A stretch of 64,000 bases of DNA from G051903925 sp051903925 (GCF_051903925.1 NZ_CP173678.1:4526001-4590000), one strand, 5' to 3'. Shown: positions 26,400 to 36,018, counted from the first letter of the stretch. A program made the numbers and translations. The notes: generated by a model from the sequence alone, not told the origin.

Positions 26400-29021
26400 C
26401 TCAGGCGGGGCCAGGGCAGCAGCCAACCGATCGGCAAGGGCGCTCGCCTCGATCGGCTTGCGCACGACCGGGACATGGGCGAAGCGCGCCGGGATGCGAT
26501 CGGCGCGCGGCCCGTAGCCGGTCGCGAAGGCGAAGGGGATGGCACGCTGGGCCAGTGCATCGGCGAGATCGTCCGACGGGACGCCCTGGAGGTCATAGTC
26601 GAGTACCGCGACATCGGGCGGCGAGGCCTGGATGGCGGCCAAGGCGCGCTCGCGGTCGGGCACGGATTGCACCTCGCGCGCGCCCAGGCGGCGTAGCATC
26701 ATTTCGATGTCCATCGCGATCAGGGCCTGATCCTCGACCAGCAGGACGCTCAGGCCGTGCAGGACCTGGCTGCGCGCCGGGGGTCGGCGGACAGCGGCCG
26801 GATCCGCGCCCGAACCTTCCGGCACTGGGCGGACATGCGCGGCGGGGATCACCAGGCGCGCACGCAGGCCATCGGGCGCATAGTCGACCGTGACGCTGCC
26901 CCCCAGGTCATGGCCCAGCGTCGCCTGGATCAGGGCGCTGCCAAAGCCCTGGCGCGTGGGCGGTACGACCCTGGGCCCGCCCTGCTCCACCCAGTCCAGG
27001 ACACAGTTGCCGGCACCGTCCAGCGCCCAGCTGACCGCTACGCGCCCACCCGGCTCGGCCAGGGCACCATACTTCGCGGCGTTGGTCATCATTTCGTGCA
27101 GGACCAACGCCATCGCGCCAAAGGCCCGGTCGTCCAGCGCGACGGCAGGGCCGTGGCCGGCCACCCGCTGCCCCCCCTGTCCATCGCGGGTGGCGCTGGC
27201 CTCCGCTTCCACCAGCGTCGCAACCTGCGCCGGCCCCCCGCGCGCGCCCAGGGCCTGGTCGTGCGCGAAGGACAATGCCAGCAGCCTTCCCTCCAGTGCT
27301 GCGGAATAGCCTGCAACCGTATCGGCATGGGCGGCGGTCTGGCTGGCCAGCGACTTCACCAGGGCCAGGATGTTCTTGATGCGGTGGTTCAACTCGTCGT
27401 TCAGGACGCGGTATTGCCGCTCGGCCCGGTGACGCTCGTCCTGGGTGAACTCGCCATAGCGCAGCACCACATCGCGGAGGTAGGTGCGCACCGCCTCCGC
27501 CACGGCACGATCAGCATCGGTCCAGGGCTGTGCCTGGCCGCGAACGTCCTCGCGCCACGCATCGAAGCTGCCACGGGGCGTAAGCCGCGGCCCCAGCGGA
27601 CCGGGGACGACGTCCTTGGACGGCACACCGGCCCATTCGATGCTGTGCGCTTCCTCGTTCCGGAACAGGACCAGGTAATCCTGCGCCTCCAGCGACAGGG
27701 GTATCGCAAGCGCCCCGGCCACGCTGCCCAGTTCGCCCAGCGTCGTGGCCAGCGCCTGGTCCAGCGCGGTGGTCGACCAGACCTGGCCCGCCGGCTGGCC
27801 GGCCAGGCGATGGGCCAGCCGGATCCGCAGCGCCTCGTCCGGAACGGTGCCGCGCGTGGTCCAGCGTCCGCCCAGATAGAGCGCTGCTCCATCACATGGA
27901 ACGAGCGTGTCGACGGCGGCCAGCAGGCTGGACAGCGATTCCGCCAGGGGCTGGTCCGGCTCGAACGCATGGACAAGGTCGTCCAGCCGCTCGCGCGCCG
28001 CGCGCGCGGCCCGCATCTCGCCCTGGCGCTCGGCCATCGCGATCTGTGAGGAGACATAGCGGCCGAACAGTTCCGCCCCGACACGGGTCGCCATGGGGAC
28101 CACCCGGGGACTGTCGTGATGGCACACGATCAGGCCCCACAGCCGGCCGTCGACCACGATTGAGATCGAGAGCGACGCCGCCACGCCCATGTTGCGCAGG
28201 TACTCGCAATGCACGGGCGACACGGCGCGCAAATGAGCAAACGACAGATCGACCGGGCGGGCCTCCGCCTCTGGCGCAGCTGTCAGCGGCAGGGTCTCGG
28301 CATTGATGTCGCCAATCTGGCGCAGCCAGTTGTCCAGGTACAGGCGCCGGGCCTGGGCCGGGATGTCGGCCGCGGGGAAGTGCTGGCCCAGGAAACTGTG
28401 CATGGCCGGGCGCTTCGCCTCGGCGATCACACGGCCCGCCGCGTTGTGCAGGAAGCGATAGACCATCACCCGGTCGTACCGCAGTGCCACACGTGCGAGG
28501 CGAGCCGCCGCAGCGGCGATGCCCGTCACGTCGTGTTCGGAACTGATGCGGCGAACCAGGGCCTGCACCACCTCCAACGCCTCGAACGCGGCATCGGCCG
28601 AGCCCTGGGCCGGCTCAAGCTCGACGATCATGCGTCCGTCGTGGCGATGCACAACGATGTCGAATGCCTGCGCGGTCCCCTCCGGTCGCGCTCCGTTGAG
28701 CATGCCGGAATGCCGTCCGCCCCCCGCCTTGGCCGAGGCATTGCGCAGGTCATGGGCCAGGGCCGGGCCCAATACCTCGCCCAGCGTCCGGCCCAGCACG
28801 GTGCCGTTGCCAAGGCCCAGCACTGCCGCCGCACCTTCCGAGGCGAATGCGATCTGGCTGCCATCGTCCTCGCACACCAGCATCACGCCGTGTGGCTGGA
28901 TCCGCCCTGGAATGTGGATGGGCTCGCGGTCGCAATTGCTGAGGTCGACGGGTGCGCCGGGCTCCAGCTCGGGGCGTCTGAGAGGTTCCTCGGTCACGCT
29001 GGCTGCACCATGGGGCGACAT
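26391..29021 (-). CDS. bacteriophytochrome HWE-family hybrid histidine kinase
   Basis: A red/far-red photoreceptor kinase of about 876 residues. Order: PAS-like N-terminal domain with the biliverdin-attaching Cys30 (SNCDREPIHIPG), GAF domain with FPAADIPAQARRLY (about 215-228) and the pocket HCEYLRNMGV (His271), PHY domain with the tongue motif PRGSF (482-486). Then an HWE-type kinase with ELNHRIKNILALVK (His546) and a GFGSALI region, and a C-terminal receiver with DYDLQG, FATGYG and a KP Lys. The ATG at 29021 is chosen because residues upstream of it look non-coding; a GTG at 28997 is possible. No heme oxygenase for biliverdin synthesis is adjacent. It is divergent from a Crp/Fnr gene. Confidence 0.93.
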   Translation of the reverse strand: MSPHGAASVTEEPLRRPELEPGAPVDLSNCDREPIHIPGRIQPHGVMLVCEDDGSQIAFASEGAAAVLGLGNGTVLGRTLGEVLGPALAHDLRNASAKAGGGRHSGMLNGARPEGTAQAFDIVVHRHDGRMIVELEPAQGSADAAFEALEVVQALVRRISSEHDVTGIAAAAARLARVALRYDRVMVYRFLHNAAGRVIAEAKRPAMHSFLGQHFPAADIPAQARRLYLDNWLRQIGDINAETLPLTAAPEAEARPVDLSFAHLRAVSPVHCEYLRNMGVAASLSISIVVDGRLWGLIVCHHDSPRVVPMATRVGAELFGRYVSSQIAMAERQGEMRAARAARERLDDLVHAFEPDQPLAESLSSLLAAVDTLVPCDGAALYLGGRWTTRGTVPDEALRIRLAHRLAGQPAGQVWSTTALDQALATTLGELGSVAGALAIPLSLEAQDYLVLFRNEEAHSIEWAGVPSKDVVPGPLGPRLTPRGSFDAWREDVRGQAQPWTDADRAVAEAVRTYLRDVVLRYGEFTQDERHRAERQYRVLNDELNHRIKNILALVKSLASQTAAHADTVAGYSAALEGRLLALSFAHDQALGARGGPAQVATLVEAEASATRDGQGGQRVAGHGPAVALDDRAFGAMALVLHEMMTNAAKYGALAEPGGRVAVSWALDGAGNCVLDWVEQGGPRVVPPTRQGFGSALIQATLGHDLGGSVTVDYAPDGLRARLVIPAAHVRPVPEGSGADPAAVRRPPARSQVLHGLSVLLVEDQALIAMDIEMMLRRLGAREVQSVPDRERALAAIQASPPDVAVLDYDLQGVPSDDLADALAQRAIPFAFATGYGPRADRIPARFAHVPVVRKPIEASALADRLAAALAPPEAG

Positions 29022-29138
29022 CTCCGGAACGCAGGGATCCCACTCGTCACAACTGCAACAATGGGATCGGAACTCACCGCCGCCTGGGTTCTTTAGGCGT
29101 TCAGTGTGCACTTGGTGACAGATCCAAGCGGTGGCGTC

Positions 29139-29154
29139 TGTTCACTGGTGAACA
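29139..29154. promoter_or_regulatory. palindrome in the phytochrome-Crp divergent gap
   Basis: The arms TGTTCAC and GTGAACA flank a 2-base centre, giving a 16-base near-perfect palindrome 50 bases before the crp-like start and 118 bases before the phytochrome start. The form resembles a homodimeric regulator site, perhaps for the Crp/Fnr protein itself, though it does not match the classical CRP or FNR consensus. The symmetry is observed; the binding partner is inferred. Confidence 0.45.
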
Positions 29155-29203
29155 ATGTCGTTGCAGATGTGTTCTTGGGGAGTCTCGAACCGTGAGGAGC
29201 GCC

Positions 29204-29923
29204 ATGGCTGCCGATCTGGCGGGGAACCTGTTGATTTCGGTCCTTCGCGAGCAGGACATGAATCGCCTGACGCCGCATATGCGCGTTTTTGAAATGCGTG
29301 GCGGCGACATCCTGCAAAAGGCCGGCGATGTGGTACACGACACCTGGTTTCCCTGCGGCGCAGCCCTTGCCGGCTTCTGTGTGGAGATGGACGAGGGCAG
29401 CCAGATCGACGTCGCGGTGGTCGGCCGCGAAGGTGCCATCGGCGGCATCGTGTCGAATGGCGACGTGCCGGCCTTTGCCACCGCCAAGGTGCGCTTTCCC
29501 GGCCGCTTCCTGCGCATCAAGACGGCCGCTTTGGAAATGGCCAAGGTCGAATCCCTGCCCATGCGCCACTGGTTCGCGCGTTATTCCGACTGCTTGTTCG
29601 CGCAGGTCTTCCAGTCGTCCGCGTGCAATGCCTCGCACTCCACGCTGCAACGGGCGGCCAAATGGCTGCTGGCCGGCATGGACCGGACCAGCGGGACGGA
29701 AATCGAGATGACGCAGGAACAGTTCGCCGAAATGCTGGGTGTCGGTCGTCCCTTCGTCGCGCGGGTGATCGCCCGCCTGCGCGACGACGGCGTCATCGCA
29801 ACGCGGCGGGGTACCTTCCGGATCGTGGACGAGGCCGGCCTGCGGGCGCTCTCATGCAGTTGCACCGCGACGATCAGCAACCACTTCGACACCGTCCTCC
29901 ACGGCATCTACCCGCCGGGCTAG
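29204..29923 (+). CDS. Crp/Fnr-family transcriptional regulator
   Basis: A 239-residue regulator with an N-terminal cyclic-nucleotide-binding-like beta roll and a C-terminal winged helix. The HTH reads MTQEQFAEMLGVGRPFVARV followed by IARLRDDGVIATRRGTFRI. There is no FNR-type N-terminal cysteine cluster. Cysteines at the far C-terminus (LSCSC) are notable. The ATG at 29204 has GAGGAG just upstream and is preferred over a GTG at 29192. Divergence from the phytochrome gene suggests shared regulation, but the ligand is unknown. Confidence 0.88.
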   Translation: MAADLAGNLLISVLREQDMNRLTPHMRVFEMRGGDILQKAGDVVHDTWFPCGAALAGFCVEMDEGSQIDVAVVGREGAIGGIVSNGDVPAFATAKVRFPGRFLRIKTAALEMAKVESLPMRHWFARYSDCLFAQVFQSSACNASHSTLQRAAKWLLAGMDRTSGTEIEMTQEQFAEMLGVGRPFVARVIARLRDDGVIATRRGTFRIVDEAGLRALSCSCTATISNHFDTVLHGIYPPG

Positions 29924-29930
29924 CCAACGC

Positions 29931-31796
29931 TCAGGCGCGTGGCGGATCGAACACATAGGGCGCCAGGGTGCCCTGCGCCTCCGCCCTCAGCCGATGCCAG
30001 CGGCCGCCGCCATAATAGGCCAGGCTGCCCGGCTCGGCCGCGCCGTGCCCGTTGTAGTAGGATACGCAGTTGCGCAACGGGGCCGTGGCGATGTCGGCCT
30101 CCCGGCAATGGCGGGCATACTCGGCTTCCGGCTCCTCGCCGACGTCGACCACCGCGTGGCCGTTGTCGCGCATCATGGCCAGCAGCCACACGACATAGTC
30201 GCCATGGGCCTCGATCGCGTCGGTGAAGTTGAATGAACCACCGCCGCCCTGCGGCCCGCCGACAATGAACAGGTTGGGAAAGTCGTGGACGTGCAGGCCA
30301 AGGAACGTGCGCGTGCCCTCCTGCCGCCACTTGTCCGTCAAGCTTCGCCCGCCACGCCCCGTCACGCGGTTGAAGGTCGAGGTCGCCATCCACTCGAAGC
30401 CGGTGGCATAGACCAGTACATCCAGCACGTACTCGCGGCCGCCATGAACGACCCCCCGGGCCGTGATTTCCTTGACCCCCGATGGCGCCGTGTCGACCAG
30501 ATGCACATGGGGCAGGTTGAAGGTCGGCAGATACTCGTCATGGAACGTTGGACGCTTGCAGCCATAGGGGTAGTAGGGCTTCAGCGCCCGGGCGGTCTCC
30601 GGATCCTTCACGATCGCATCCACGCGGGCGCGGATCTGCTCCATGATCCGGAAATTGGTGTCCAGCTGCTTCTCGATCATCTCCTCGGGCGTCAGGGGCC
30701 GGGCATGGCTCTTGCGTTCCTTGAAGTCGGTGATCTTGCCGGCCAGATAGTCGTCATTGGCCTTCATCGCGGTGCGCCCGGCCGAGATCTTGGCAAATCG
30801 CGCCCGCCTGGCACGCGCCCAGCCGGGTTCGTTCGCCCAGGTGCTGCGCTCCTCCTCCGTCGTCTCGCGCTGGTCGCGGACGTCGACGGATGAAGGCGTC
30901 CGCTGGAAGACGTAGAGTTCGCCCACGACCTTGGCCAGTTCGGGGATCGCCTGAACGGCAGTTGCGCCGGTGCCGATGATGCCGACCCGCTTGCCCGCCA
31001 AGTCGACCGTGTAATCCCAACGCGAGGTGTGGAAGGCTTCTCCCTCGAACAGTTCCATGCCCTTGATGCGTGCAAGCTTTGGCGTGGTCAGCACGCCGTT
31101 GGCCAGGATCACGACACGCGCGCGCATCGCATCCCCGCGATCGGTGGTCACCGTCCAGCGCTGGGCCTCCTCGTCCCACGTCGTACCATCGACCGTCGTG
31201 TGGAACAGGCAGCGCTCATAGAAGCCGAACTGCTCGGCGAGCCGCTGGCAATGCTCCAGGATCTCGAAGCCCGAGGCGAACTTCATGCGCGGGACGTAGC
31301 CCGTTTCCTCGAGGAGCGGCAGGTAGGAATAGGATTCGACGTCGCAGGCAATGCCGGGATAGCGGTTCCAATACCATGTGCCGCCGACATCGCCGCCCTT
31401 CTCGCAGAAGCGCACGTCGGTGAAGCCCGCCTTGCGGAGCTTGTGCCATAGCAGCAGTGCGGCAAAGCCTGCGCCCACCACCAGCACATCGCACTCATCG
31501 GTCAGCGCCTCCCGCGGGATCGGGTCGGCGGAATAGACGTCGTCCAGGTACTTCGCGAAACGCCCCTCCATGGGCATGTAGTCGGCGGCGCCGCGGCGCA
31601 CCTCGTCGAAGGCACGATACTTCGCCTGCTCCTCCGCATCGAAGCGCGCGCCCGGCGGCAGTTCCGGCAGCGTCGTCAGCCGCTCGTCTGCAATGACGGA
31701 ATAGCCCTTGCCGGCGATGCGCTCCGTCGCCTTGGCCGCGCGCGTGTTGAACACCTTCTGCCCGCTTGCAGGATCGATCCGGATGGCTGCCGACAT
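29931..31796 (-). CDS. flavin-containing monooxygenase, Baeyer-Villiger type
   Basis: A 621-residue FAD/NADPH monooxygenase expected to insert oxygen next to a ketone. An N-terminal extension of about 100 residues precedes the FAD Rossmann motif VLVVGAGFAALLLWHKL. The type I BVMO fingerprint F-x-G-x3-H-x3-W-D is present at 250-261 (FEGEAFHTSRWD), then the NADPH Rossmann motif VGIIGTGATAVQAIPELA. The last Gly of the first dinucleotide motif is Ala, which is tolerated in the family. It is monocistronic, ending 7 bases from the crp-like gene. The substrate is unknown. Confidence 0.9.
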   Translation of the reverse strand: MSAAIRIDPASGQKVFNTRAAKATERIAGKGYSVIADERLTTLPELPPGARFDAEEQAKYRAFDEVRRGAADYMPMEGRFAKYLDDVYSADPIPREALTDECDVLVVGAGFAALLLWHKLRKAGFTDVRFCEKGGDVGGTWYWNRYPGIACDVESYSYLPLLEETGYVPRMKFASGFEILEHCQRLAEQFGFYERCLFHTTVDGTTWDEEAQRWTVTTDRGDAMRARVVILANGVLTTPKLARIKGMELFEGEAFHTSRWDYTVDLAGKRVGIIGTGATAVQAIPELAKVVGELYVFQRTPSSVDVRDQRETTEEERSTWANEPGWARARRARFAKISAGRTAMKANDDYLAGKITDFKERKSHARPLTPEEMIEKQLDTNFRIMEQIRARVDAIVKDPETARALKPYYPYGCKRPTFHDEYLPTFNLPHVHLVDTAPSGVKEITARGVVHGGREYVLDVLVYATGFEWMATSTFNRVTGRGGRSLTDKWRQEGTRTFLGLHVHDFPNLFIVGGPQGGGGSFNFTDAIEAHGDYVVWLLAMMRDNGHAVVDVGEEPEAEYARHCREADIATAPLRNCVSYYNGHGAAEPGSLAYYGGGRWHRLRAEAQGTLAPYVFDPPRA

Positions 31797-32007
31797 CGCC
31801 TTAACCTCCCTCTTGTTCTTGTGCTGCCACCGGAGCGGCGCGGTTGGCAGGAGTCTAGCGGTGTTCAGCGGCGCGCATCAATCCGCCAGGACTGTGCACC
31901 AGTGCATGGACGCATCCCGCTGGCACGGTATCCTGGAACCATCATCCAACGGGCGGTCGGCGGGCTGCCCCCGAAGCGCGGCGTCAAACCTGCGCAAGGA
32001 TAGTGCC

Positions 32008-32127
32008 ATGCGCGTTGCGTTCCTTGCTGCCTTTCTGGGCCTTGCGGCCTGTGCCCACCCTGTCGCCCCGGCGACTCAGGCGGTCAGTCCTTCCGTCGAC
32101 GAGTTGCGCGCCAACTTCGTCGCCTGA
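32008..32127 (+). CDS. very small putative lipoprotein
   Basis: A 39-residue frame with AAGGA 7 bases upstream. It starts MRVAFLAAFLGLAAC, a textbook lipoprotein signal with lipobox L-A-A-C (Cys15), followed by a short Pro/Ala-rich tail (HPVAPATQAVSPSVDELRAN). It would give a mature lipopeptide of about 25 residues in the envelope. No homologue is recognised. It could be an entericidin-like small lipoprotein or the remnant of a longer one. It opens a run of three very small plus-strand frames. Confidence 0.55.
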   Translation: MRVAFLAAFLGLAACAHPVAPATQAVSPSVDELRANFVA

Positions 32128-32245
32128 CGCGCTTCGACCGAATTGCCGGGGAACGATGACCCCCGGGCGCTGAACCAAATTCCCTGTCCGGCCTTTTGGC
32201 GGGCGTCGGTCGTGCGCGCGGAGCGCCGGCCCAGGAGACATCACA

Positions 32246-32320
32246 ATGATCGATTCATTCAGACCAGCCGGCATGCAGCCGGCGGTCGCCCCGGCACTTT
32301 GCCGCGCCGCCGATCGCTGA
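32246..32320 (+). CDS. 24-residue leader-like reading frame
   Basis: A tiny frame (begins MIDSFRPAGMQPAVAP) with a good AGGAG 8 bases upstream of its ATG. Its stop lies 9 bases before the next ATG at 32330. The spacing suggests a leader peptide or translational coupling to the 71-residue gene. No attenuator hairpin was recognised. It could also be chance. Confidence 0.3.
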   Translation: MIDSFRPAGMQPAVAPALCRAADR

Positions 32321-32329
32321 GGCGGAGCG

Positions 32330-32545
32330 ATGGCGAACATTGGCAGTCGCAGCCTGAAGGCCGGGCGCCCGATCCGCTATCCCGGATCGGACGACCTGAT
32401 CGGGGTGGTGGCGGCGATCATGCGCACCACCCGTGGCGTCGTGGTGCGCATCGGCCCCCCGGACGGCACGAACCTGCCCGAGGTCGAGGTCGCCTATGCC
32501 GACGCCGTGTCCCTGATGCTGACCGACCGGCCCCATCCGCGATAG
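32330..32545 (+). CDS. small hypothetical protein (71 aa)
   Basis: Not recognised. It is a 71-residue soluble protein that reads like a small beta-strand domain: KAGRPIRYPGSDDLIGVVAA, then MRTTRGVVVRIGPPDG, then EVEVAYADAVSLMLTD. The pattern of short strands and turns suggests a KOW/SH3-like barrel, but this is only an impression. GGCGG lies just upstream of the ATG. It is convergent with the hemerythrin gene 25 bases downstream. Confidence 0.55.
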   Translation: MANIGSRSLKAGRPIRYPGSDDLIGVVAAIMRTTRGVVVRIGPPDGTNLPEVEVAYADAVSLMLTDRPHPR

Positions 32546-32570
32546 GGCCAGCCGGTCGGCATATGCCGGA

Positions 32571-33131
32571 TCAGTGGGCGGTGCCGCCCATTTCGGCCAT
32601 GAGTTCGGCCTTGCGTTCCTTCAGTCGCTCGCCCATCTCGTTCAGGTCCTCCTCACCCTTCTTGGCCTGGGAGAAGATGCCGCCCGGCTGCTCCTCTTCC
32701 TTGACGTGGTGCTTGATGTATTCGCCCAGGACCTTGACCTTGGCGTCATAGAATTCCTCGTCGGGCTGCATGCCCTCGATCTCGGCGATCAGCTTCTTGG
32801 CGCCGTCATGTTCGACATAGGCTTCGTCCAGCATGTCGTCCTCGACGTCGCCGCGCTCCTCCGGATAGAAGATTTCCTCCTCCAGCGCGGTATGCACCTT
32901 CAGCGCCAGCGCGATCCTGTTGAACAGGGCCTGCTTGTCGGCGCCCTTGTCCAGCTGCTCGTACTCGTCGAACATCTTCTCGACGTCGCGGTGATCCTGC
33001 TTCAGCAGCTGCACCGCCAAGGGATCGCGGCTGCCGCTGCGTCGCGTGCGGCCTGAACGCGCCTTGGCCTTGGCCGGCGCCGGCTTGGCGCGGCTGGAGG
33101 TGGACGACTGGCTCTTGGCAGTGGTTGCCAT
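32571..33131 (-). CDS. hemerythrin HHE-domain protein
   Basis: A 186-residue protein with a basic, Ala/Lys/Ser-rich N-terminal tail (residues 1-36) and a hemerythrin-like four-helix bundle. Di-iron ligands are visible in LLKQDHRDVEKMF (His47), VHTALEEEIFYPE, YVEHDGAKKLI and EYIKHHVKEEEQPG. Such proteins bind oxygen or NO or help in oxidative stress. The basic tail resembles those of alphaproteobacterial HHE proteins and might contact DNA or RNA. The ATG at 33131 has AGGAG 9 bases upstream. Confidence 0.88.
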   Translation of the reverse strand: MATTAKSQSSTSSRAKPAPAKAKARSGRTRRSGSRDPLAVQLLKQDHRDVEKMFDEYEQLDKGADKQALFNRIALALKVHTALEEEIFYPEERGDVEDDMLDEAYVEHDGAKKLIAEIEGMQPDEEFYDAKVKVLGEYIKHHVKEEEQPGGIFSQAKKGEEDLNEMGERLKERKAELMAEMGGTAH

Positions 33132-33282
33132 GGGGTCTGACTCCTGATGATCGTGACGGTTTGGGCCGGGGGAATATCCCGCCGGGTCCCGAGATCCGAG
33201 CAAACGAGGAGCCGGCAACTCTGTTCCCGAAGATCGGCGCTCCGCCGGGGAGTGCCGCGGACCGGCGCCATACGCCGTCAGG

Positions 33283-36018
33283 TCAATCCAGGATACGGCC
33301 GTAGTCGCGGTCGAAGGTGGTCGGCCGGTCCTCGCCGGTCAGGTCGTAGAGACGGGGGCCCACGCCCAGCATGGCGCCGCCGTCGCGCGTGACAGGCCGG
33401 AACAGGTAGGTGCTCGTCTGGGCGGTGGAGCTTTGCAGGAACCATTCCAGCGGCACGCTGACATAGAAGCCCTTGTCGAAGCTGCCTTCGCCGAAATCAC
33501 GCGCCGATGCAGTCGTCACGGTGGCAAAGGCGCCCAGCCGCACGCCCGACTGGAAGACGCGGCTGATGTCGAAGGTGGCCCCCCAGTCCCCAGCCAGGTA
33601 GCGTCCGGCCTGGACCTCGAAGCGCAAGCCATAGAAGTCGGACTGGTAGTAGCCGCCCACATGGCCGGTCACGGTTTCGTAGTTGCGCAGGCCGAACAGC
33701 TGGTCGAACTCCCGCTGCTTGGCAAAGTACAGGTTCATGCCGATGGCGTAGCGCTCGTTGAAGGGGCGATAGAGCACCTCGCCACCCACCCCTGCGAACA
33801 TCGGCTCGAAATAGCCTGCCGACAGGCGGGCAAAGACGTCCTGCGCCGGACTGAACAGATAATCGACCTGCAGGTTCTCGATATTGTCACGCCCCTCGCG
33901 CAGGTAGCGGCCCAGGTCGGTGCGCACCCGCGGCAGACCGCTCGCGGTGTCGATCTGCGCTTCGTCCAGGTTGCCGACCAGGTACTTGTTGACGGTGCCG
34001 CGCGCCACCAGGCCGGGCAGGAGTTCGACGCTGGCCGATGCCTCCGCAACCAGGTCGGTCAGCACCAGACCCTCCCGGCTACCGATCAGCGGCCGGAGAT
34101 CGGGCCGCAGGGACCAGGCAAAGCGGGGATAGAGGCCGGCATTCTCCGTGGCGCCCGTGCGGTCGCGGGCGTCCTGGTCGGGGGTCTGAACCTGGGCATG
34201 GACCCAGATTTCCTCCGCCGACCCGCGCGCGGACTCCGCATCCTCGAAATCGCTGCGCAGGACGCTGATCTGGGCCGTGGGCATGTTCCGCTGGGTCAGG
34301 ACGACCGTGATCTGCTCGACCTGGCGTGGCACCACGCCCGAGAGCGCACGAACGACACGGCCCACCGTCTTGGTCTGGAGGCGATAGCGCGATCCCGCCA
34401 TCCACACGGTTGCGCGGCCGCCGTCCCGGCGATAGGCGGACGCGCTCATGCCGTCGGCTTCCATCGCCGCGAAAACGGCCTCCGCCTCCCGCCCCTGCGC
34501 CACGGGATCGGTGGGGAAGCGGTCCGCGAACAGGATCTGCGCCGGCGACTGCTCCGGCACGAAGGGTTCGTTGGGCGGTCGCTGGCCGGCGACGATCCGC
34601 TGCCGCCCGTTGCTCAGCACCAGGCCGTCGACCTGGGCCGCCAGGGCGGCGCGCAGACGCTCCGCCGTCGGCTCGACAGCCGCAGGGGGCAGGTCCTCGA
34701 CCGCGATTGTGACGAAGCGACCGTCGATCTCGACGCTCTGAACGCTCAGTCGCTCGGTCTTCAGTGCGGCGACAAGCGCCTCGCCCAGGGGCGACACGCG
34801 CGGCGCGGGGGCTGGCACTGGCGGCACGAAATCGGGCGTGTAACCGGGGCTGGCGCTGATGATGCTGACCGGCGGCGAACCCGCCGGCAGCCGCGACGCG
34901 ACACGCGCCGCGACCAGGCTCGCCTGGTCGCCGGTCAGGATCGTGGCGACATAGACCCGCACCTCGCCGCCCGTGATCTCGATGCGCTCCAGCGGCAGGT
35001 GCTCGCGCTTCAAGGCCGCAAGGAGGGGGTCGGAGACCGTGCTGGCGGCGGCAAGCCGCGGATTCAGGATGTCGTCGACCGTGCGGCCCACCGGCCCGCC
35101 GGACACATCGGACGGCCGGCGCACAAGGGCCGGCTTGGGATCGTCCAGCAGCAGGGTGCGGCGCGCCTCCAGCAGGTTCAGGCTGAGGGCCATGCGCGCA
35201 AAGACGTCGGTCCCGTTTTCCAGGTTCAGGCTGAAGTTCAGCCAGTCCGTGGGCTTGTAGCTCAGCCCGACATTGATCGGGGTACGTCGCTCAATGCGGT
35301 TCAGAAAGGCCTGCTGCGACGGATCCGCGCCCGAATACTCGAGCTTCAGCGACAGGCCCTTGACCGGAGTGAACCACTCCACGCCACCGAACAGCGAGAC
35401 GGGACCGCGGAACCAGTTCTGCGCCTCGAAACGGCCGACCTCGAAGAGTTCCGAAGGGCCGGCCGAGCGCTCCGATGGGCCCCAGAGCGGTCCGAAGCGG
35501 TCGCGGTTGCCGAGATAGCCCCAGCCCACGCCAAGCGAGAAGTCGAGGTCGCCCCACCGCTTGTTGAGCACGACATACTCGCCGGCATAGATGCCGGTGC
35601 CACCCAGGTCCTGCAGCCCGATCGCGATTTCCGGCAGGTAGGGCGTTTCCTGCTGCAGCCGCAGCTTCAGGTCGAAGCCGCGGTCCAGATACTGTGTATC
35701 GCTGCGGAATTCCTCGCGATAGTCGGTGTAGCGGAAGGTGCCTTCCAGCCAGGGGAAGATGGTCGCGTTGACGTAGAGCCGGTAGAGCCGGCCATTGGCC
35801 AGGCCACCGACCTCGAACGTACCTTGCGGGTTCATGCGGGCGGTTCGGTTGTCGATCAGGCCGACGCCGCCAAAATTGTTGGCGGTATAGGGGGCCAACT
35901 CGACGTCGGTTTCCGGCTTGCGATCGGCGCGGCCGTCGGCCCGGGCAATGCCCGTGGCCGCGACCAGGGCGACGACCCCCAATGCGGCTCCGAACGAGAC
36001 CAGTCCGGACCGTCTCAA
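33283..36018 (-). CDS. YjbH-domain outer-membrane protein
   Basis: A 911-residue secreted protein of the YjbH family, which is linked to exopolysaccharide production and is probably an outer-membrane beta-barrel. Residues 1-27 are a signal peptide (VSFGAALGVVALVAATGIARA). The N-terminal region is family-like (NNFGGVGLIDNRTARMNPQG, then IFPWLEGTFRYTDYREE), the middle repeats EITGGEVRVYVAT-like strands, and the C-terminal half is rich in alternating barrel strands ending near LGVGPRLYDLTGEDRPT. It appears to start at TTG 36018 with GGAG 8 bases upstream. No polysaccharide synthesis genes are adjacent, which is unusual. Confidence 0.82.
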   Translation of the reverse strand: MRRSGLVSFGAALGVVALVAATGIARADGRADRKPETDVELAPYTANNFGGVGLIDNRTARMNPQGTFEVGGLANGRLYRLYVNATIFPWLEGTFRYTDYREEFRSDTQYLDRGFDLKLRLQQETPYLPEIAIGLQDLGGTGIYAGEYVVLNKRWGDLDFSLGVGWGYLGNRDRFGPLWGPSERSAGPSELFEVGRFEAQNWFRGPVSLFGGVEWFTPVKGLSLKLEYSGADPSQQAFLNRIERRTPINVGLSYKPTDWLNFSLNLENGTDVFARMALSLNLLEARRTLLLDDPKPALVRRPSDVSGGPVGRTVDDILNPRLAAASTVSDPLLAALKREHLPLERIEITGGEVRVYVATILTGDQASLVAARVASRLPAGSPPVSIISASPGYTPDFVPPVPAPAPRVSPLGEALVAALKTERLSVQSVEIDGRFVTIAVEDLPPAAVEPTAERLRAALAAQVDGLVLSNGRQRIVAGQRPPNEPFVPEQSPAQILFADRFPTDPVAQGREAEAVFAAMEADGMSASAYRRDGGRATVWMAGSRYRLQTKTVGRVVRALSGVVPRQVEQITVVLTQRNMPTAQISVLRSDFEDAESARGSAEEIWVHAQVQTPDQDARDRTGATENAGLYPRFAWSLRPDLRPLIGSREGLVLTDLVAEASASVELLPGLVARGTVNKYLVGNLDEAQIDTASGLPRVRTDLGRYLREGRDNIENLQVDYLFSPAQDVFARLSAGYFEPMFAGVGGEVLYRPFNERYAIGMNLYFAKQREFDQLFGLRNYETVTGHVGGYYQSDFYGLRFEVQAGRYLAGDWGATFDISRVFQSGVRLGAFATVTTASARDFGEGSFDKGFYVSVPLEWFLQSSTAQTSTYLFRPVTRDGGAMLGVGPRLYDLTGEDRPTTFDRDYGRILD

